From: Gemmatimonadota bacterium
GTDB taxonomy: Bacteria; Gemmatimonadota; Gemmatimonadetes; Gemmatimonadales; GWC2-71-9
Length of the DNA stretch: 37,614 nt
Assembly: GCA_003221035.1 (NCBI GenBank)
Contig: QHUB01000036.1
Span: 1-37,614 of the forward strand
Direction of reading: 5' to 3'
Of the stretch, positions 8,980 through 17,529 are shown piece after piece. The notes under the pieces are model-generated. The model ran no database searches and was not told the DNA's origin. It worked only from the letters and a program-made list of their open reading frames with translations. Numbering within the stretch: position 1 is the first letter of the stretch; every line of letters starts with the position of its first letter. The position numbers and the translations under genes are program-made.

Positions 8980-11175
8980 ATGGGTGCGGCACGCATCACC
9001 GCGCGACTCCCCGACACCGATGCCGCGTCCATCCGCGACGCGCTGGCGCAGGTCGCCGAGCTCGCCGCGCTGCTGATCACCGACGAGACCATCCAGGCAG
9101 AGCCGGTGCCGGACATCGCGCAGTCGCTCGAGTTGCTCGATGTGACGGGTAGCGTGCTCGAAGCGTTACAGCTTGCCGAGCTGGCGGTCGCGCTCGCGGC
9201 AATGCGCGTCGTCGCGTCCGATCTCAAGCGGCTCGAAACGACGCACGACGCACGACGCACGGCTGCGCTTCGCGTCGATCCCCCACCACGCGACCTGGAA
9301 GCCGCGCTCGTTCGTTCGATCTCCCCGGCGGGCGAGGTTCTCGACAGCTCATCGAAGGATCTCGCGCGCGCGCGGGCGCACGTGCGCGAGGCGCGCAAGC
9401 ACGTGATGGACCGGCTCGGCGCCATTCTTGGATCGCTCGATCAGACCGAGCGCGCGCCCGATGCGGCGGTCACGATTCGCGGGGGCCGGTACGTCATTCC
9501 GGTTCGCAGCACGGCGCGCTCGCGCGTGGGCGGCATCGTGCACGACGAATCGGCTACGCGCAGCACCGTATTTGTCGAACCGCCCGAGATCATCGAGCTC
9601 GGCAACGAGCTGCGTGCGGCCGAGGCCGCCGAAGCGCGTGAAGTGTTACGGGTGCTGCGTGAGCTGACGGATCTGGTGCGACCGCAGGCGGCGACGATCG
9701 CGGCCGGCTGGGAGATGTGCATCGCGTTCGATGACCTGTGTGCGCGCGCGCGGTACGCCGTTGAAGTCAATGGATTCGTGCCGGAAATCGGCGGAGTGTT
9801 AAAAATACGCGGTGGCCGTCATCCGCTTTTGGTGACCGCCGTGCCGCTGCCGTCACGCGACATATCCACCCACGACATATCCATACGTATGGATATGTCG
9901 GCTGCCCGGCCTGTGGTGCCGTTCGACCTCGAGCTGCACGCCGACGAATTCACCGTCCTCATCTCGGGTCCTAACACGGGTGGCAAGACGGTGTTGATCA
10001 AAGCCGTCGGTCTGCTGGCTCTTTTAACGCAGAGTGGGATCATTCCGCCGATCGGGCCGCATTCCTCGCTGCCCGTGTTTACCCGCGTGTTTGCCGACAT
10101 CGGCGACCGCCAATCGATCGCCGCGAGCCTCTCGACCTTCTCGGCGCACGTCGCCGTGTTGCGGGAGATCCTGGACGGCGCCGGCGCGGGCTCGCTCGTG
10201 TTGCTCGACGAAATCGGGAGCGGCACCGATCCCGCTGAGGGTGGTGCACTCGCGTCCGCGACGCTCAAGACGCTCACGCGCCGCCGCGTCATCACGATGG
10301 CCACGACGCACCTCGGCGCCTTGAAGCAGCTCGCGGCCGAGACGGTGGGCATCGTGAACGCGTCGCTGCAGTTCGACGCCGAGACGCTGACGCCGACCTA
10401 CCGGCTGCTCAAGGGCGTGCCGGGACGCTCGTATGGTCTTGCGATCGCGCGCCGGCTGGGCATCGCCGGCGACGTGCTCGCCGAAGCCGAGCGCGCCGTC
10501 CCCGATGCAGAGCGCACGCTCGACAAGCTGCTCGCCTCGGTCGAAGCGCGCCGCCGCGAGCTGGATGCGCGCGCCGCCGAGCTCGAAACGAGAGCAGCCC
10601 AACTCGACCTCGAACGTCAGAACCTGCAGAACCTCGAGAACCTCCAGGACGAGTTGCACGCGAGAGAAAAGTCCCTCGACAAGAACGCCCGCGAGCAGGC
10701 CAGGGCATACCTGCTGGAAGCCCGTAAGACGGTCGAAGCGGCATTGGCTCAGGCGCGCGCGGCGGTGACGGAGGCGACGGCGAGAGAAGCGCGGCGGATC
10801 GTGGAAGAGGCGATCGAAAAGACAGGAGCCGGGAGCCGGGAGCAGGGAGCCGGGTGGGTGAATCTGGAGGAGCTCAGGCGGCGCAGGAACGTGCCCGCGA
10901 CGGCCCAGGTAAGCGACGCCCCAACCACCGTTGCGGCCAGTGAGGTTTCGCTCCGCGGCCTGACGATAGAGGAAGCCGAGCCCTTGCTCGCGCGGGCCAT
11001 CGATGACGCGGTCCTCGCCGATCTGCCCTATCTCCGCATCATTCACGGGAAGGGGACCGGAGTGCTGCGGGATTTTGTGCAAGGCGTCGTGAAGCGCGAC
11101 AAACGGATCAAGAGCTACGGATTGGCGCCCGCGAATCAAGGCGGCAGCGGCGTGACCGTCGTGGAGTTCAAATGA
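8980..11175 (+). CDS. mutS2: Endonuclease MutS2
   Basis: MutS2 is a MutS paralogue that resolves collided ribosomes and/or limits recombination. The ATPase has Walker A GPNTGGKTVLIK, the LLDEIGSGTDPAEGGAL Walker B/signature segment and TMATTHLGALK. A long coiled coil (about residues 490-610) precedes the C-terminal Smr nuclease domain (LRGLTIEEAEPLLARAIDDA, RIIHGKGTGVLRD). The ATG at 8980 is the first canonical start, but family-like sequence (DQVLATLEFPQALARVAAHA) continues in frame upstream to 8899-8911, where only ATT (8899) or ATC (8908) could start after GAGGAA (8894-8899). Three in-frame inserts are present: heptamers (9241-9261), a palindrome (9859-9900) and GGGAGCC repeats (10824-10854). 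It overlaps dnaG by 4 nt. Confidence 0.93.
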   Translation: MGAARITARLPDTDAASIRDALAQVAELAALLITDETIQAEPVPDIAQSLELLDVTGSVLEALQLAELAVALAAMRVVASDLKRLETTHDARRTAALRVDPPPRDLEAALVRSISPAGEVLDSSSKDLARARAHVREARKHVMDRLGAILGSLDQTERAPDAAVTIRGGRYVIPVRSTARSRVGGIVHDESATRSTVFVEPPEIIELGNELRAAEAAEAREVLRVLRELTDLVRPQAATIAAGWEMCIAFDDLCARARYAVEVNGFVPEIGGVLKIRGGRHPLLVTAVPLPSRDISTHDISIRMDMSAARPVVPFDLELHADEFTVLISGPNTGGKTVLIKAVGLLALLTQSGIIPPIGPHSSLPVFTRVFADIGDRQSIAASLSTFSAHVAVLREILDGAGAGSLVLLDEIGSGTDPAEGGALASATLKTLTRRRVITMATTHLGALKQLAAETVGIVNASLQFDAETLTPTYRLLKGVPGRSYGLAIARRLGIAGDVLAEAERAVPDAERTLDKLLASVEARRRELDARAAELETRAAQLDLERQNLQNLENLQDELHAREKSLDKNAREQARAYLLEARKTVEAALAQARAAVTEATAREARRIVEEAIEKTGAGSREQGAGWVNLEELRRRRNVPATAQVSDAPTTVAASEVSLRGLTIEEAEPLLARAIDDAVLADLPYLRIIHGKGTGVLRDFVQGVVKRDKRIKSYGLAPANQGGSGVTVVEFK
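9241..9261. repeat. Three ACGCACG heptamers in mutS2
   Basis: Three perfect 7-nt units encode a HDARRT peptide between two helices of the MutS2 core. The unit is identical to the one in obgE (3318-3345). Confidence 0.75.
9859..9900. repeat. Perfect 28-bp palindrome plus partial copy inside mutS2
   Basis: Positions 9873-9900 are a perfect palindrome whose half is CGACATATCCATAC. A partial copy of that half (CGACATATCC) precedes it at 9858-9867. The encoded peptide DISTHDISIRMDMS splits MutS2 between VTAVPLPS and VVPFDLELH. The core matches the palindrome upstream of the first arsR (20315-20340) at 24 of 26 positions. Confidence 0.85.
10824..10854. repeat. GGGAGCC heptamers in mutS2
   Basis: Four GGGAGCC-type units encode TGAGSREQGAG between the coiled coil and the linker to the Smr domain. 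Related units occur at the end of pheS and in xseA. Confidence 0.7.
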
Positions 11176-12911
11176 TTCCCGACGACGTCATCGAGCAAGT
11201 CCGCGATGCCGCGGACATCGTCGGAATCATCGGCGAGACGGTCGAGCTCAAGCGCACGGGCACGGACTTTCGCGGCCGCTGCCCGTTCCACGGGGGCACC
11301 CACCGCAACTTCGCCGTCATCCCCAAGAAGGGGATGTTCTACTGCTTCGTCTGCCACGAAGCCGGCGACATCTACACCTTCTTCATGAAGCGCCTCGGCA
11401 TGGACTATCCGACCGCGGTCCGCGAAGTCGCGCGGCGCGTCGGAATCACGATACCCGAGCGGACCGGTCCCACCGGTCCCGATCCCCACGAGCCGCTGTT
11501 CGCGGCCCTCGCTACCGCCGCCGACTGGTTCGCGCGCCAGCTTCGTGAGAACACCGAGGCCATGAAGTATCTGGAGTCGCGCCACGTAACCATGGAGCAG
11601 GCCCAGGTTCAGGGCCTCGGGTTCGCGCCACGCGGCGCCGCATTCCTCGATGCGATGAAAGGATTAGGGCTGCGCGAAGAAGTGTTGCTGGAAGCGGGCC
11701 TGATCGTTAAACGGGAGGATGGCTCGAAGATCCCACGGTTCCGGGGACGGCTGCTCTTCCCCATTCACGATTTGAGGTCGCGCATCGTGGCCTTCAGCGG
11801 GCGCATCCTCGGGGAGGGCGAGCCGAAGTATCTGAACTCCCCCGAAACGCCGGTTTTTCACAAGGGGCAGCTGCTGTACAACCTGCACGTCGCCAAGCAC
11901 GGCATGCGCAAGGCCGAGCGCGCGATTCTGGTCGAAGGGCAATTCGACGTTTTGAGACTGACGTTGGCCGGCTTCGAAGAAGTGGTGGCCCCGTTGGGCA
12001 CTGGTCTGACGGAAGAACAGGCCGCGCTCTTACAGCGCCACACGGCGCATGTGATTCTGTTGTACGATTCCGACGAGCCGGGCCTGCGCGCGACGTTCCG
12101 CGCCGGCGACGTGCTGCTGCGCCACAAGCTGCGCGTGAGCGTCGCCTCGCTCCCGGAAGGCGAAGACCCCGATACCCTCGGCCAAAACAAGGGCGCGGCC
12201 GCGTTGGAGCAGGCGCTCAAGGACTCGGTTGACGTGCTCGAACGCAAGATCCAGATCCTCGAGCGCAAAGGCTTCTTCGGCAGCTTGCCGGGCAGACGGA
12301 GAGCCTTGGATAGGCTGCTGCCGACGATCAGAGCTGCGGCGGATCCCATCACGAGGGATTTGTACATCTCGCGCGTCGCGGAAGTCGCCGGAATACGGAA
12401 GGACGTGTTACAGCGAGAAGTGGATCCAAAAGAGCAGACCCTTACCGTCCCTTACCGTCCTTTACCGTCCCTTACCGTCCTGCCCTCCAGCGCCGAGAAG
12501 TCTCTCTTGCTGCTCATGCTCGCCGGCGAGCCCTGGCGCGCGCGTGTGGCCGAAGCCGTCGATGCCGAGGAGTTCGAATTCCCGGTCTATCGGGCGGTGT
12601 TCGAAGCCCTCGCCGACGATGCGCCGGACCGGCTCGATGAGACCGCGGCGCGCGCGTACGAAGCGCTGCAGGCCGAGGGCCTGGGCAGTGAGCAACCGGA
12701 TCTGCTGTTCGAGCGCGCGGTGAACCGGCTCGAGGCCAGACGGCTCGATCGCGAAATCGCGCGCAAGCAGGAGGAAATCGATCTCGCGCCGGAAAAGGAA
12801 AAGGCGCGGCTGACCGTGGAAAAGCAGGCATTGGCCAACGAGCGCAATGCCAAACGTCCCACCTGGAAAATCATCGAGCATGCAAGGAGGAAGGGTGCAC
12901 CCGGATCTTGA
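11172..12911 (+). CDS. dnaG: DNA primase DnaG
   Basis: This 579-residue primase synthesises RNA primers at the replication fork. The N-terminal CHC2 zinc finger uses Cys37, His40, Cys58 and Cys61 (RCPFH, then YCFVC). The core has FSGRILGEGEPKYLNSPET, and the Toprim domain has LVEGQFDVLRL and LLYDSDEPG. The C-terminal region should bind DnaB helicase. A run of four decamers (12441-12480) codes for a Pro/Leu/Thr-rich linker between the RNA polymerase core and the C-terminal domain. The start overlaps mutS2 by 4 nt (ATGA). The end overlaps the start of the next gene. Confidence 0.96.
   Translation: MIPDDVIEQVRDAADIVGIIGETVELKRTGTDFRGRCPFHGGTHRNFAVIPKKGMFYCFVCHEAGDIYTFFMKRLGMDYPTAVREVARRVGITIPERTGPTGPDPHEPLFAALATAADWFARQLRENTEAMKYLESRHVTMEQAQVQGLGFAPRGAAFLDAMKGLGLREEVLLEAGLIVKREDGSKIPRFRGRLLFPIHDLRSRIVAFSGRILGEGEPKYLNSPETPVFHKGQLLYNLHVAKHGMRKAERAILVEGQFDVLRLTLAGFEEVVAPLGTGLTEEQAALLQRHTAHVILLYDSDEPGLRATFRAGDVLLRHKLRVSVASLPEGEDPDTLGQNKGAAALEQALKDSVDVLERKIQILERKGFFGSLPGRRRALDRLLPTIRAAADPITRDLYISRVAEVAGIRKDVLQREVDPKEQTLTVPYRPLPSLTVLPSSAEKSLLLLMLAGEPWRARVAEAVDAEEFEFPVYRAVFEALADDAPDRLDETAARAYEALQAEGLGSEQPDLLFERAVNRLEARRLDREIARKQEEIDLAPEKEKARLTVEKQALANERNAKRPTWKIIEHARRKGAPGS
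12441..12480. repeat. Four CTTACCGTCC decamers in dnaG
   Basis: Four contiguous 10-nt units, one with a single change (TTTACCGTCC), lie at a domain boundary of DnaG. Because 10 is not a multiple of 3, a change of one unit would shift the frame. Confidence 0.85.
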
Positions 12912-13599
12912 ATCGTTGCTGGCGTTGCAGGACAAGGACGTGGCGCTGGCCAGCTGCGACGTCCGGCTGAAGGCGCTGGAGCCGGAAGCGCGGGCGTTGG
13001 ACGAGCAGATCGCCGCGGCCGAGCGCGTGGTGGCGCAGGCGCGCGCCGCGATTCAGGCCGCGCTCGACCGGCGCGACGGCCTGGAGGGAAAAATCCAGAG
13101 CTATCGCACGATGCAGGAGCAGCGTCGCCAGAAGCTCGAGTGGGTGCGCGGCGCCAAAGAAGCGTCGACGCTGATGGCCGAGCTCGACCTGGCGCGGTCG
13201 GTGCTGGCGAAAGAGGAAGCCGAGTTCATGCGCTCGGGTGACGCCGTGGGCGAAGCCGAGCGCCGCACCGCCGAGGCCGAGAACGCGCTCGACAAGGTCC
13301 GCGAATCACAGGCGGCGCAGCGCGAAGCACTGGCGGGGCGGCGGCAGGAGATTCTCGCCGAGCGCGAGCTCGCGACGCGCGAGCGCGAAGTGGCCGCCAA
13401 GGCTGTGAACCCCACGCTGCTGGTGCGCTACGACCGCATCCGGCGCGGCAAAGCGCCGCTCGCGGTCTATCGGCTCCACGGCAGCTCGTGCGGCAACTGC
13501 TTCACGGCCGTCCCGACGCAGCGCAAAGCGCTGATCCAGCGCGGCGCGACGATCGAGGGCTGCGAGGCCTGTGGCGTGTTATTGTACGCCAAGGAATGA
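12895..13599 (+). CDS. Coiled-coil C4-type zinc-ribbon protein (CT398/CdsZ-like)
   Basis: This protein of about 234 residues has a long coiled-coil hairpin (residues about 10-180, rich in Glu, Arg and Ala) and a C-terminal zinc ribbon with two CxxC pairs (SSCGNCFTAVP, then GCEACGVLLY). This is the COG1579 layout; relatives include chlamydial CdsZ and Helicobacter FlgZ, but most members have no known role and an RNA- or secretion-related function is only a guess. The GTG at 12895 follows AAGGAGG (12884-12890); an in-frame ATG at 12880 is an alternative. It overlaps dnaG at its start, and recJ begins within its stop codon. Confidence 0.85.
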   Translation: MHPDLESLLALQDKDVALASCDVRLKALEPEARALDEQIAAAERVVAQARAAIQAALDRRDGLEGKIQSYRTMQEQRRQKLEWVRGAKEASTLMAELDLARSVLAKEEAEFMRSGDAVGEAERRTAEAENALDKVRESQAAQREALAGRRQEILAERELATREREVAAKAVNPTLLVRYDRIRRGKAPLAVYRLHGSSCGNCFTAVPTQRKALIQRGATIEGCEACGVLLYAKE

Positions 13600-15308
13600 T
13601 TCCGCCCCGCTGGATTGTCACGCCCAACGCCGATCCGGACACGGCCCGTGTCCTGGCGTCCGCGCTCCGGATCCCCGACGCGCTCGCGGCCCTGCTCGTG
13701 CAGCGTGGCCTCGGGAGTCCTGATCTGGCCAAGGCGTTCCTGAGACCCGACCTCGAGCGCCTCACCGACCCGCATTGCTGGGCCGACATGGGTGTCGCCG
13801 TCGAGCTCGTGGCGCGCGCCATCCGCGAGCAGCGCCCCATCCTGGTCCACGGCGACTACGACGTGGACGGACAGTGCGCCTCCGCCATGCTGACACGGAT
13901 CCTGCGGAGCGCCGGCGCGACCGTATTCCCGTTCGTGCCGCATCGCATTCGCGACGGCTACGACTTCGGGCCGGCGGGTCTCGCGGAAGCGCAGCGCGTG
14001 GGCGCGACGCTGATCATCACGTGCGACTGCGGCATCACCGCCGTGGCGGCCGTGGCGGCGGCGCGCGCCGCCGGGATCGACGTCATCGTCACCGATCACC
14101 ACTTGCCTGGCGATGAGCTGCCGCCCGCCAATGCGGTGCTCGATCCGCGGCGCGCCGATTGCAAGTCGGAGGACAAGAACCTCTGCGGCACCGGGGTCGC
14201 CTTCAAGCTCGCTCAGGCATTGGTCCGGACACTCGGGCTGTCTCCGAACATGCCGCTGCATTTTCTGGATTACGTGGCGCTGGCGACCATCGCCGACGTC
14301 GTGCCGCTCGTGGGCGAAAACCGCATTCTGGTGCGCTATGGGCTGAAGAAGATGGCCGACACGCGCTGGGTCGGGTTGCGCGCGCTGATCGACACCGCGG
14401 GACTGGGCGGCAAGACGCTGCGCGGCGCGCACATCGGGTTTATTCTCGCGCCGCGGCTCAACGCGGCCGGGCGCATCGGCGACGCCAAGGACGGCCTGCG
14501 GCTGCTCCTCACCGAGGATGCGACAGAGGCCGCGGCGCTGGCGCGCGAGCTCGAGACCATCAATGCCCGGCGCCAGGCGATGGATCAGATCATCCTCGAC
14601 GAAGCGATCGAGCTCGTCGAAAAGACGCTGCAACCCACAGATGCCGCCATCGTGCTCGGCAACGCGACCTGGCATCCGGGCGTCATCGGCATCGTCGCCT
14701 CTCGGCTCGTCGAGCGCTACGGCCGGCCGACGTTCCTGATCGGCTGGGACGAAGCGGGCGAGCTCGGGCGCGGCTCGGGGCGCAGTATTCCAGGCTTCGA
14801 TCTGCACGGCGCGCTGCACAGGGTCGGCGCGCATCTCGAGAAGTACGGCGGCCACACGATGGCCGCGGGCTTCACGATCCACCGCGACAAGTTCGACGGC
14901 TTCCGCGCGGCGTTTCTGGAGGTCTGCGGCGCATTGCTGACGCCGGATGATTTGGCGCCGAGCCAGCGCGTCGATCTCGAGCTGCCGCTTGCATCGGTGA
15001 GTCCGGCTCTCGAGCGCCTGATCCGCCACCTCGAGCCGTGCGGGGCGGGGAATCCGGCGCCGGTGTTCGGCGTGCGCAACGCCCGGGCGGTGGGCGCGCG
15101 GCGCGTAGGCACGAATCACCTCCGGTTCACGCTCGACGACGGCTCCGGACTCCTGCCGGCGATCGGTTTCCGGTGGGCCGATGCCGTGCCCGAAGACTGG
15201 CTCACCAATCCCTTGGATGTCGCGTTTCGGCTCGAGCGGGATGACTGGCAGGGGCGGACCTCGATTCAAGCGCGCGTGGCGAGTCTTGCTCCGCATCATC
15301 GCGGGTGA
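13596..15308 (+). CDS. recJ: Single-stranded-DNA-specific exonuclease RecJ
   Basis: This 570-residue RecJ degrades single-stranded DNA 5' to 3' in recombinational and mismatch repair. The DHH-domain motifs are present: LVHGDYDVDGQCASAML, ITCDCGIT, VTDHHLPGDELP and ALATIADVVPL. The DHHA1 part has GRGSGRSIPGFDLHGAL and GGHTMAAGFTI. A C-terminal OB-type domain follows (FTLDDGSGLLPAIGF). The ATG at 13596 overlaps the stop of the zinc-ribbon gene. The frame is open upstream, but that stretch only shadows the previous gene. Its end overlaps rsmD by 23 nt. Confidence 0.96.
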   Translation: MIPPRWIVTPNADPDTARVLASALRIPDALAALLVQRGLGSPDLAKAFLRPDLERLTDPHCWADMGVAVELVARAIREQRPILVHGDYDVDGQCASAMLTRILRSAGATVFPFVPHRIRDGYDFGPAGLAEAQRVGATLIITCDCGITAVAAVAAARAAGIDVIVTDHHLPGDELPPANAVLDPRRADCKSEDKNLCGTGVAFKLAQALVRTLGLSPNMPLHFLDYVALATIADVVPLVGENRILVRYGLKKMADTRWVGLRALIDTAGLGGKTLRGAHIGFILAPRLNAAGRIGDAKDGLRLLLTEDATEAAALARELETINARRQAMDQIILDEAIELVEKTLQPTDAAIVLGNATWHPGVIGIVASRLVERYGRPTFLIGWDEAGELGRGSGRSIPGFDLHGALHRVGAHLEKYGGHTMAAGFTIHRDKFDGFRAAFLEVCGALLTPDDLAPSQRVDLELPLASVSPALERLIRHLEPCGAGNPAPVFGVRNARAVGARRVGTNHLRFTLDDGSGLLPAIGFRWADAVPEDWLTNPLDVAFRLERDDWQGRTSIQARVASLAPHHRG

Positions 15309-15807
15309 GTTCAAGGGGCGTCGCCTCAAAACGCCGGCGGGGCGGACTGTTCGGCCGACGGGCGACCGGGTGAAGGAAGCCTGGTTCAGCATTCTCCAGC
15401 AGTCGATTCCGGATGCGCGTGTGCTGGACCTGTATGCGGGCTCGGGCGCGCTCGGCCTGGAAGCGTTGTCACGCGGCGCGGCGCAGGTCGATTTCGTCGA
15501 GAATCACAGGGCATCTCTAGCGGCCATTCGCGACAACGCCGCAACGTTGAAGGTCGAGGCTCGCGTCACCATCCACCGGAGCGATGCCATGCGCTTCGCC
15601 GAGCGGTTGCAGCCAGGTGCCTACGACATCGCGTTTGCCGATCCGCCGTATGCGAGCGAGGACGCGGCCCATCTCGCCGCGGTGTTTCGGAGTGCCCCGT
15701 TTGCACAGGTGTTCTCGGTCGAGCACTCGGCGGCACGGGACATCGGCGGTGACGACACTCGGCGGTACGGCGACACCGCAGTCACTTTCCTGTACGCACC
15801 ACAATGA
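15286..15807 (+). CDS. rsmD: 16S rRNA (guanine966-N2)-methyltransferase RsmD
   Basis: This 173-residue RsmD-type methyltransferase should methylate G966 of 16S rRNA. It begins RIIAGEFKGRRLKTPAG, the usual N-terminal signature. It then shows VRPTGDRVKEAWFSIL, the SAM-binding DLYAGSGALGLEALSRGA and the N6/N2-type catalytic motif ADPPYAS. The TTG at 15286 fits the family start, two codons before RIIAG. It overlaps recJ at its start and coaD by 4 nt at its end. The rsmD-coaD pair is a very common bacterial arrangement. Confidence 0.94.
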   Translation: MLRIIAGEFKGRRLKTPAGRTVRPTGDRVKEAWFSILQQSIPDARVLDLYAGSGALGLEALSRGAAQVDFVENHRASLAAIRDNAATLKVEARVTIHRSDAMRFAERLQPGAYDIAFADPPYASEDAAHLAAVFRSAPFAQVFSVEHSAARDIGGDDTRRYGDTAVTFLYAPQ

Positions 15808-16289
15808 CGCGCATCGCCGTGTATCCGGGCTCCTTTGACCCGATCACCAGGGGACATGAAGATCTCATCCGGCGCTCGCTGGAGTTCGTCGACCGGCTGA
15901 TCGTGGCGGTGGCCGTGAACGTGGCCAAGCAGCCGCTCTTTTCGCTCGACGAACGAGTACAACTCATCGAGGCCACCGTACCGGATAAGCGGGTGGAGGT
16001 GCGGTCGTTTGAGGGACTGCTCGCCGAGTTCGCCAAAAAGGTTAATGCGGCGGTGATCGTGCGGGGGTTGCGCGCGGTGTCGGACTTCGAATATGAGTTC
16101 CAGATGGCGCTCATGAATCGCAACCTCGCGCCCAAGATCGAGACGGTGTTCCTCGTGCCCGCGTTTGATCTCACGTATCTCAGCTCGAGCCTGGTGCGCG
16201 AGGTCGCGCGCTTTGGCGGAGACGTGTCTCAGCTCGTCGACCCGGTCGTCCAGCGGGCATTGAAGCGCAAATTTGAGCTTCCTCGATAA
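15804..16289 (+). CDS. coaD: Phosphopantetheine adenylyltransferase
   Basis: This 161-residue CoaD transfers AMP from ATP to 4'-phosphopantetheine, the penultimate step of coenzyme A synthesis. The nucleotidyltransferase motif YPGSFDPITRGHEDLI with the T/HxGH element is at the N-terminus. VRGLRAVSDFEYEFQMALMN and the C-terminal YLSSSLVREVARFGGDVS complete the family pattern. The start overlaps the rsmD stop (ATGA). The end overlaps the pta start by 17 nt. Confidence 0.97.
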   Translation: MTRIAVYPGSFDPITRGHEDLIRRSLEFVDRLIVAVAVNVAKQPLFSLDERVQLIEATVPDKRVEVRSFEGLLAEFAKKVNAAVIVRGLRAVSDFEYEFQMALMNRNLAPKIETVFLVPAFDLTYLSSSLVREVARFGGDVSQLVDPVVQRALKRKFELPR

Positions 16290-17190
16290 GATCTATCAGC
16301 GGGCGCGGGAGGCGCGGCAGCGGGTCGTCTTCCCCGAAGGGGACGACCCGCGCGTGCAGGAGGCGGCCAGGCGCATGGAGCGCGAGGGGCTCGCGACCGT
16401 CGAAGTGCTGCGCCGCTTTCCCGATTCCCGGACGCCGTTTCTCGCGCGGCACCTGCGCTCGCGCCGGCCCGACCGGTTTCCGACGGACGCGTCGGCGGCG
16501 GAGGCGCTCGAGCACCCGCTGACGCGCGGCGCGTGTCTCGTGGGGATTGGCGCGGCCGACGTGATGGTGGGCGGCGCGGTCTATCCCAGCGCGGATACGA
16601 TTCGCGCGGCGCTCTGGGCGGTTGGGATGGCGCCGAATATCGCGTCGGTGTCGGGCGCGTTCTACATGATCAAAGACGACCGGGTGATCACGTTTGCCGA
16701 CTGCGCGGTGTGTCCCGAGCCGACGTCCGTCCAGTTGGCCGATATCGCGATCGCGTCGGCGGCGGACCGGCGGCGGATTGTCGGGGACGAGCCGGTTGTG
16801 GCCTTTCTATCATACAGCACGCGGGGGAGCGCCGAGGGTCCGCGCGTCGAGCGCGTGCAGGCGGCGATTACGCAGCTGGGCGGTCGCACGCCGGCGCCCG
16901 ATTTCAAGTTCGACGGTGAGCTGCAGGCCGATGCGGCGATCATCCCCGAGGTGGCGGCGCGCAAAGCGCCGCGCTCCACGCTCGGTGGCCGGGCGAACGT
17001 GCTGATTTTCCCCGATCTCGATGCGGGGAACATCGGCTACAAGCTGGTGCAGCGGCTCGGCGGCTGGACGGCGTTGGGCCCGATACTGCAGGGGTTGGCG
17101 AAACCGATCGCGGACCTGTCGCGCGGCGCGACGGCCGATGATATTGTGGACACGGCGGCGATCGCGATCCTCCAAACGCGGAAAGGGTAA
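16273..17190 (+). CDS. pta: Phosphate acetyltransferase family enzyme
   Basis: This 305-residue protein matches the short Pta form, which interconverts acetyl-CoA and acetyl phosphate; phosphate butyryltransferase is the closest alternative. Visible features are VVFPEGDDPRVQEAARRM at the N-terminus, GGAVYPSADTIRAALWAVG, FADCAVCPEP, FLSYSTRGSA and the C-terminal LIFPDLDAGNIGYKLVQRLGG. No acetate kinase gene is in the window. The TTG at 16273 gives the usual N-terminus (SFLDKIYQRAREA). Its end is 3 nt before the STAS gene, so acetyl phosphate metabolism may be cotranscribed with the downstream regulators, although this may just be gene packing. Confidence 0.9.
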   Translation: MSFLDKIYQRAREARQRVVFPEGDDPRVQEAARRMEREGLATVEVLRRFPDSRTPFLARHLRSRRPDRFPTDASAAEALEHPLTRGACLVGIGAADVMVGGAVYPSADTIRAALWAVGMAPNIASVSGAFYMIKDDRVITFADCAVCPEPTSVQLADIAIASAADRRRIVGDEPVVAFLSYSTRGSAEGPRVERVQAAITQLGGRTPAPDFKFDGELQADAAIIPEVAARKAPRSTLGGRANVLIFPDLDAGNIGYKLVQRLGGWTALGPILQGLAKPIADLSRGATADDIVDTAAIAILQTRKG

Positions 17191-17193
17191 CGG

Positions 17194-17529
17194 ATGCGGT
17201 TCACCCTGAAGAAGGACAAGAGCGGCGTCGTGGTTGTAGGAGTCGAAGGCCAGCTCATTGTCGGGAACCGGCAGGAGCTCAAGCAAAAGGTGCTCGACGC
17301 GCTCGAAGAAGGGTCGCGCAAGTTTATCATAGACTTTTCCAAGACCGGCTATATCGATTCGTCCGGATTGGGAGTGCTCGTCTCCTTATCAAAGAAGATT
17401 CGCGAGCAGGGCGGGGAGCTCCGGCTCGCCGGACTCAATGCCGATCTCCAGACGCTGTTCGAGCTCACCAAACTCGACACGCTTTTCGCCATCACGCGGA
17501 CCGCCGAGGAGGCGCTGGCCGCGTTTTGA
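17194..17529 (+). CDS. STAS-domain anti-anti-sigma factor (RsbV/SpoIIAA-like)
   Basis: This 111-residue single STAS domain has the phosphorylation site in DSSGLGVLVSL; the second Ser of DSSG is the usual target of the partner kinase. The rest follows the fold: a beta start (GVVVVGVEGQLIVGN), FIIDFSKTGYID and a final helix. In partner switching, the unphosphorylated protein captures the anti-sigma kinase and frees the sigma factor or other client. The gene overlaps the HATPase gene by 4 nt and forms a compact trio with it and the PP2C phosphatase. Confidence 0.92.
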   Translation: MRFTLKKDKSGVVVVGVEGQLIVGNRQELKQKVLDALEEGSRKFIIDFSKTGYIDSSGLGVLVSLSKKIREQGGELRLAGLNADLQTLFELTKLDTLFAITRTAEEALAAF

